Shown here piece by piece: positions 60,544 to 64,000 of a stretch of 64,000 nt of DNA. The stretch is from positions 62,001 through 126,000 of the forward strand of contig CAIRGJ010000021.1 of assembly GCA_903878085.1 (NCBI GenBank), read 5' to 3'. The translations under genes and the position numbers were made by a program. The notes beneath the pieces were generated by a model. The model was not told where the DNA came from. It did not search any database and was given only the letters and a program-made list of their open reading frames with translations. The stretch is from an uncultured Hyphomicrobiales bacterium (GTDB taxonomy: Bacteria; Pseudomonadota; Alphaproteobacteria; Rhizobiales; Xanthobacteraceae). Every line of letters begins with the position of its first letter. Position 1 is the stretch's first letter.

Positions 60544-61326
60544 ATGGCAAACGCCGGTGCGGCTCGGCTGATCGGCGAGCTGACGTTCCAGGAGATTTCA
60601 CAGCGCCTCAGCGCGACGTCGATTCTGTGTCTGCCGATCGGCTCGATCGAACAGCACGGACCGCATCTGCCGCTCAACACCGATGTCGTCTTGGCCGAGG
60701 GCGTCACCCGCCAGATCGTGGCGCGGTGGGGCGAGGCGCTCGATCTGTGGCAGTTGCCGACCATATCGATCAGCCTGGCGCGCGAGCACGACTGGGCGCC
60801 CGGCACGCTGTCGCTGTCGATCGCCGGCATGACGGCCTATATGCGCGATCTCGGCCGCGAAATTTCTCGTTCGCTGCTGGCCCGCAACCTGATGATCGTC
60901 AATGGCCACGGCGGCAACCGCGGCATTCTCGAAGCGCTGGCGCAGGAGTTGCGCGCCGACTTCGGCCTCAACATCTGTATCCTGCATCCCGCCGCCTTGG
61001 CCGACACCAAGGCGGATTCCGCCGCGCCCGAAATTCACGGCGGCAAGAACGAAACGTCGATGATGCTGGCGGTCGCGCCGCATCTGGTGCGCCGCGAAGC
61101 CATCGCCGCGTTGAAAAATCCGCCGGACGGCGACGCCATCCGCAAGACGATCCTGCAACGCGGCGTCACCTGGCCCTGGACGAGCGATGAGAAGGGCCTC
61201 GCCGACACCGGCGTCATCGGCGATCCCAAGGCCGCGTCGGCGGAATTCGGCCAAGTCATCGTCGATCGTGCCGTCGAGATGGCGGGGGCGGTGCTCAAGC
61301 AGCTTTTAGAACGGCGGCACGGCTAA
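60544..61326 (+). CDS. Creatininase-family hydrolase
   Basis: A 260-residue metal-dependent amidohydrolase. Metal-site motifs: IEQHGPHLPLNTD (Glu36, His38, Asp47), NGHGGN (near residue 120), and IHGGKNETS (near 160). The family includes creatininase, ArfB (formamide hydrolase of archaeal riboflavin/F420 synthesis), and inosose hydrolases. Placed 2 bases after ribA, it is most simply a formamidopyrimidine or heterocycle hydrolase of the same pathway. ATG 60544 follows the ribA stop codon directly. Confidence 0.87.
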   Translation: MANAGAARLIGELTFQEISQRLSATSILCLPIGSIEQHGPHLPLNTDVVLAEGVTRQIVARWGEALDLWQLPTISISLAREHDWAPGTLSLSIAGMTAYMRDLGREISRSLLARNLMIVNGHGGNRGILEALAQELRADFGLNICILHPAALADTKADSAAPEIHGGKNETSMMLAVAPHLVRREAIAALKNPPDGDAIRKTILQRGVTWPWTSDEKGLADTGVIGDPKAASAEFGQVIVDRAVEMAGAVLKQLLERRHG

Positions 61327-61440
61327 ATCGCCTGTCGATTCATAGGCCTAGCCCGGCGAGCACGCGCTATACGGGCTTCTAATCGGCCGGGAAAGTGCCT
61401 ATACAGACCGCATTCCGCACTTATGCGGCCGGGAATACCC

Positions 61441-62022
61441 ATGGCGCTTCCTCTCATTGTCGGCATCAGCGGCGCATCCGGCGCCATCTACGGCGTCCGG
61501 CTGCTCGAGGCGCTGCGCCAGGCCAAGGTGCCGTCGCATCTGGTGGTGTCCAAGTCCGCCGCGCTGACGCTCAAGGCCGAGCTGGACATGACCGTCAATC
61601 AGGTCCGCGACCTGGCGGACGTGACTTATTCCAACGGCGACGTCGGCGCCGCGGTGTCGAGCGGCTCGTTCAAGACGCTGGGCATGGTGATCGTGCCGTG
61701 CTCGATCCGCACCGTCTCCGACATCGCCTACGGCACCACCGATACGCTGCTCAGCCGCGCCGCCGACGTCGTGCTCAAGGAGCGCCGCCGCCTCGTTCTC
61801 GTGGTGCGTGAGACGCCGCTGCATGCCGGGCATTTGCGCACGCTGACGGCCGCCACCGAAAACGGCGCCATCATCATGCCGCCGATGCCGGCTTTCTATC
61901 ATCGCCCCAAGACCATCGACGACATCGTCAATCAGACCGTCGGCCGCTGCCTCGATTTGTTCGATATCGACAGCGGCCTGGTCAAGCGTTGGAACCCCGA
62001 CGCCGCAGAAGAGAAAGACTAA
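61441..62022 (+). CDS. ubiX: Flavin prenyltransferase UbiX
   Basis: A 193-residue flavoprotein of the UbiX/Pad1 family. SGASGAIYG near residue 11, VVSKSAALTL and a central SSGSF region match. It attaches dimethylallyl phosphate to FMN and makes the prenylated flavin cofactor for UbiD decarboxylases. ATG 61441 is preferred over 61423. Its TAA stop overlaps the UbiD start by one base, so the cofactor maker and user are coupled. The adjacent ribA gene would help provide FMN. Confidence 0.93.
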   Translation: MALPLIVGISGASGAIYGVRLLEALRQAKVPSHLVVSKSAALTLKAELDMTVNQVRDLADVTYSNGDVGAAVSSGSFKTLGMVIVPCSIRTVSDIAYGTTDTLLSRAADVVLKERRRLVLVVRETPLHAGHLRTLTAATENGAIIMPPMPAFYHRPKTIDDIVNQTVGRCLDLFDIDSGLVKRWNPDAAEEKD

Positions 62023-63674
62023 TGACCGACGCGCCGCGTACCTATCCCGACCTGCACGAACACCTCGCCGAACTCGACAGACGCGGCCTGCTGCGCACCA
62101 TCGACACGCCGATCGACAAAGATTCGGAAATGCATCCGCTGGTGCGCTGGCAATTCGTCGGCGGCGTCGCCGAGGCCGAGCGCAAGGCATTTTTGTTCAC
62201 CAACATCACCGACGGCCTGGGCCGTAAATACAACATCCCGGTCGTGGTCGGCGCCATCGCCGCCAATCCGGCGATCTACAGCGTCGGCATGCGCGCCGAG
62301 CTGTCGGACATCCAGGCGAAATGGGATCACGCCATCGCCAACCCGGTCGAGCCGCGGCTGGTCAATGACGCGGTGTGCCATGAGGTCGTGATCGAAGGCG
62401 ACGCCATCAAGGGCGAGGGCAACGGCCTCGACATGCTGCCGATCCCGATTTCGACGCCGGGCTTCGACTCAGCGCCGACACTGACCGCGACCAACGTCAT
62501 CACCCGCGATCCGGAAACCGGCATCCAGAACATGGGCACGTATCGTGCTGCGCTCAAAGCGCCGGACCGTCTGGTGGTGCGCATGGCGACGCGGGTCGGC
62601 GGCGCCGGCGGCTATCAGCATTATCTGAAATACCAGAAGCGCGGCGAGCCGATGCCTTGCGCCATCGTGCTCGGCTGTCCGCCTTATGTCGCCTTCATGG
62701 GCCCGCAGAAGCTTCCGATTGGCGTCGACGAGTTGACAGTCGCGGGCGGTCTGGCCGGCGGCCCGATCAACATCACGCGCGGCCGCACCGTCGATCTCTT
62801 GATCCCGGCGGAATCCGAAATCGTCATCGAAGGCCTGATCGACACCGAATATCTCGAGCCGGAAGCGCCGTTCGGCGAATCCCACGGCCACGTCGCGCTC
62901 GAAGAGTTCAACATGCCGATGCGGGTCACCGCGATCACGCATCGCAAGAAGCCGGTCATTCCGTCCTACATCAGCCAGGTGGCGCCGAGCGAATCCAGCG
63001 TCATCAAGCGCGTCGCCTATGAGCCGTTGTTCACCTCGCACTTACGCAATACGCTCGGTATTCGCGGCGTCAAGAAAGTGTCGCTGCACGAGCCGCTGAC
63101 CGGGCTGCTGCGCGTCACCGTCATCACGCTGGAGAAGGGCACGCCGCGCACCGAAATCTGGCGCGCGCTGCAGGGCGCCGCGTTCTTCAAGGGCGATTGC
63201 GGCAAGATCTGCATCGCGGTCAACGACGACATCGACGTCGACAATGCCGACTCGCTGCTGTGGGCGATGGCCTATCGCATGAACCCGGTCGAGGACGTGC
63301 AGTTGGTGCCGCATCGCGGCCAGGGTCATGGCCCCAAGCGCGAGCACGACAACGAAGAAGACTCCACGATGCTGATGGACGCCACCATGAAGGGCGACAT
63401 GCCGCCTCTGGCGCTGCCGAAGCAAGAATACATGGAGCGCGCCAAGGCAATCTGGCAGAAGCTCGACCTCGGGCCGTTGCGCCCGCAGTCGCCGTGGTTC
63501 GGCTACTCGCTCGGCGACTGGTTGCCGCAATGGGACGAGGCGGCCAAGCGCGCCGCGCAAGGCAAGTACCTCGAGAACGGCAAGATCAGCGCCAAGCAAT
63601 TGCGCAAAGGCATCAAGCCGGAAACCAAGTTCCGGCCGGACGAAGACAAGCCCAAGGGCAACGGCAAGGCTTAA
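62022..63674 (+). CDS. UbiD-family prenyl-FMN-dependent decarboxylase
   Basis: A 550-residue enzyme. Landmarks are NVITRDPETGIQNMGTYR across about 165-183 (the Arg contacting the cofactor), the Glu-rich APFGESHGH block (near 285), and a long insert after residue 430. UbiD of ubiquinone synthesis is about 490 residues, so this longer protein belongs rather to the aromatic or phenol/benzoate carboxylase branch. The extra N- and C-terminal segments fit that. Reversible decarboxylation of an aromatic or heteroaromatic acid is expected. It is the last gene of the plus-strand block that starts at ribA or ubiX. Confidence 0.9.
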   Translation: MTDAPRTYPDLHEHLAELDRRGLLRTIDTPIDKDSEMHPLVRWQFVGGVAEAERKAFLFTNITDGLGRKYNIPVVVGAIAANPAIYSVGMRAELSDIQAKWDHAIANPVEPRLVNDAVCHEVVIEGDAIKGEGNGLDMLPIPISTPGFDSAPTLTATNVITRDPETGIQNMGTYRAALKAPDRLVVRMATRVGGAGGYQHYLKYQKRGEPMPCAIVLGCPPYVAFMGPQKLPIGVDELTVAGGLAGGPINITRGRTVDLLIPAESEIVIEGLIDTEYLEPEAPFGESHGHVALEEFNMPMRVTAITHRKKPVIPSYISQVAPSESSVIKRVAYEPLFTSHLRNTLGIRGVKKVSLHEPLTGLLRVTVITLEKGTPRTEIWRALQGAAFFKGDCGKICIAVNDDIDVDNADSLLWAMAYRMNPVEDVQLVPHRGQGHGPKREHDNEEDSTMLMDATMKGDMPPLALPKQEYMERAKAIWQKLDLGPLRPQSPWFGYSLGDWLPQWDEAAKRAAQGKYLENGKISAKQLRKGIKPETKFRPDEDKPKGNGKA

Positions 63675-63884
63675 CTGGCTAGGGCGTGTCCTCATCAATC
63701 GAGATTGGTGAGCGGTGGTTCGCCGATTTCCGCTTTGCCCTCATTTAGGTCCGCTCTACCTCTGAAAGCAGACACTCGCCTGTACCGGAGACAGGTCCGC
63801 TTTGGGCCAAAAGCGACATCGCCAAACGTCCGCGTCATTTCCGTTCGACGTTTTGATCGAGGCACGCGGAAGCGGAATGAAGCA
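63675..63884. other. Intergenic region with dispersed repeat fragment
   Basis: No gene is supported here; the open frame on the minus strand across 63695-63982 is made of repeat-derived sequence. The segment GTCCGCTTTGGGCCAAAAGC (63796-63815) matches the repeat at 16843 and shows the same dispersed element. Confidence 0.5.
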
Positions 63885-64000
63885 TTAATTAAGTTTGGTC
63901 GAGACGTTCGTAAACGTGGCGTTGAGTTGCGTGCCAAGGCCATTGACCACCGCAATAATCGCAACAGCGATGCCTGCGGCAATCAAACCATATTCGATGG
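63885..64000 (-). CDS. Flp/TadE-type IVb prepilin, 5' end beyond the window
   Basis: Only the C-terminal 37 residues are present, ending at the stop codon at 63885-63887. The frame reads IEYGLIAAGIAVAIIAVVNG then LGTQLNATFTNVSTKLN, which is the hydrophobic helix of a Flp pilin starting at the conserved Glu5-Tyr6 (usually TAIEYGLIA). Flp pilins form tight-adherence pili. The gene runs leftwards from beyond position 64000, so the Tad pilus locus should lie to the right of the window. Confidence 0.8.
   Translation of the reverse strand, partial: IEYGLIAAGIAVAIIAVVNGLGTQLNATFTNVSTKLN

Noticed and set aside
63695-63982. Minus-strand ORF at the window end
   Set aside because: It crosses the dispersed repeat and lies in a different frame from the Flp pilin fragment, which has a far better match.

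Overview
The window is chromosomal DNA of a GC-rich alphaproteobacterium. Protein content and intergenic repeats fit Hyphomicrobiales, probably a Xanthobacteraceae or Bradyrhizobiaceae relative; this placement is inference, since no rRNA gene is present. The evidence is a RibB fused to a dead GTP cyclohydrolase II domain, the xseB-dxs-tlyA arrangement, tripartite tricarboxylate (Bug) transport, and palindromic repeats built around AAGTGGNNACCGGTTTT of the type common in these families.

Layout. 1-9.2 kb: the end of a DnaJ/CbpA-like chaperone, an ECF sigma/anti-sigma pair, fabI, a histidine phosphatase, aroC, ribBX, a VWA-like secreted protein, an RNA (uracil) methyltransferase and tlyA. 9.2-18.1 kb: dxs, a hydrolase-like membrane protein, xseB, two SDR genes, an autotransporter flanked by an 83-bp repeat and an IS5-type transposase relic, and an HDAC-family gene. 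18.1-22.8 kb: SDR, amidohydrolase, enoyl-CoA hydratase and acyl-CoA dehydrogenase. A tRNA-Gln (TTG) sits at 22.89 kb.

23-41.5 kb looks like an accessory region. It holds a large autotransporter, a class II glutamine amidotransferase, a P-type H+-ATPase, and a long arsenic locus. The arsenic locus has three ArsR genes plus an ArsR-ArsC fusion, a DUF318/ArsP-type permease with a small thioredoxin and OsmC, a flavoprotein with a Cys-rich tail, an orphan PstS, the GAPDH-ArsJ pair, ACR3, and a glutaredoxin-type ArsC. Together these could reduce arsenate, export arsenite, and export arsenate as 1-arseno-3-phosphoglycerate.

41.6-49.8 kb is a catabolic block: amidase, two alpha/beta hydrolases, a Bug solute-binding protein, an FAH-family enzyme and a cytochrome c. 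49.8-55.1 kb is one minus-strand operon: opgH, an FkbM methyltransferase and two polytopic GT-C-like membrane proteins. 55.2-61.3 kb is the most intriguing part. A BchC-like dehydrogenase, a catalytically altered 6-pyruvoyl-tetrahydropterin-synthase homologue, a GT4 glycosyltransferase and a methyltransferase are read in one run, facing a deaminase-less RibD reductase. Next to them are the only intact GTP cyclohydrolase II in the window and a creatininase-family hydrolase. I propose a glycosylated, methylated pterin- or flavin-like metabolite pathway. The window ends with UbiX/UbiD (prenyl-FMN decarboxylase system) and the C-terminus of a Flp-type pilin.

Many start codons are non-ATG, and several starts were chosen from Shine-Dalgarno sequences and overlaps. 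No CRISPR array, rRNA gene, integrase or intact insertion sequence was seen.
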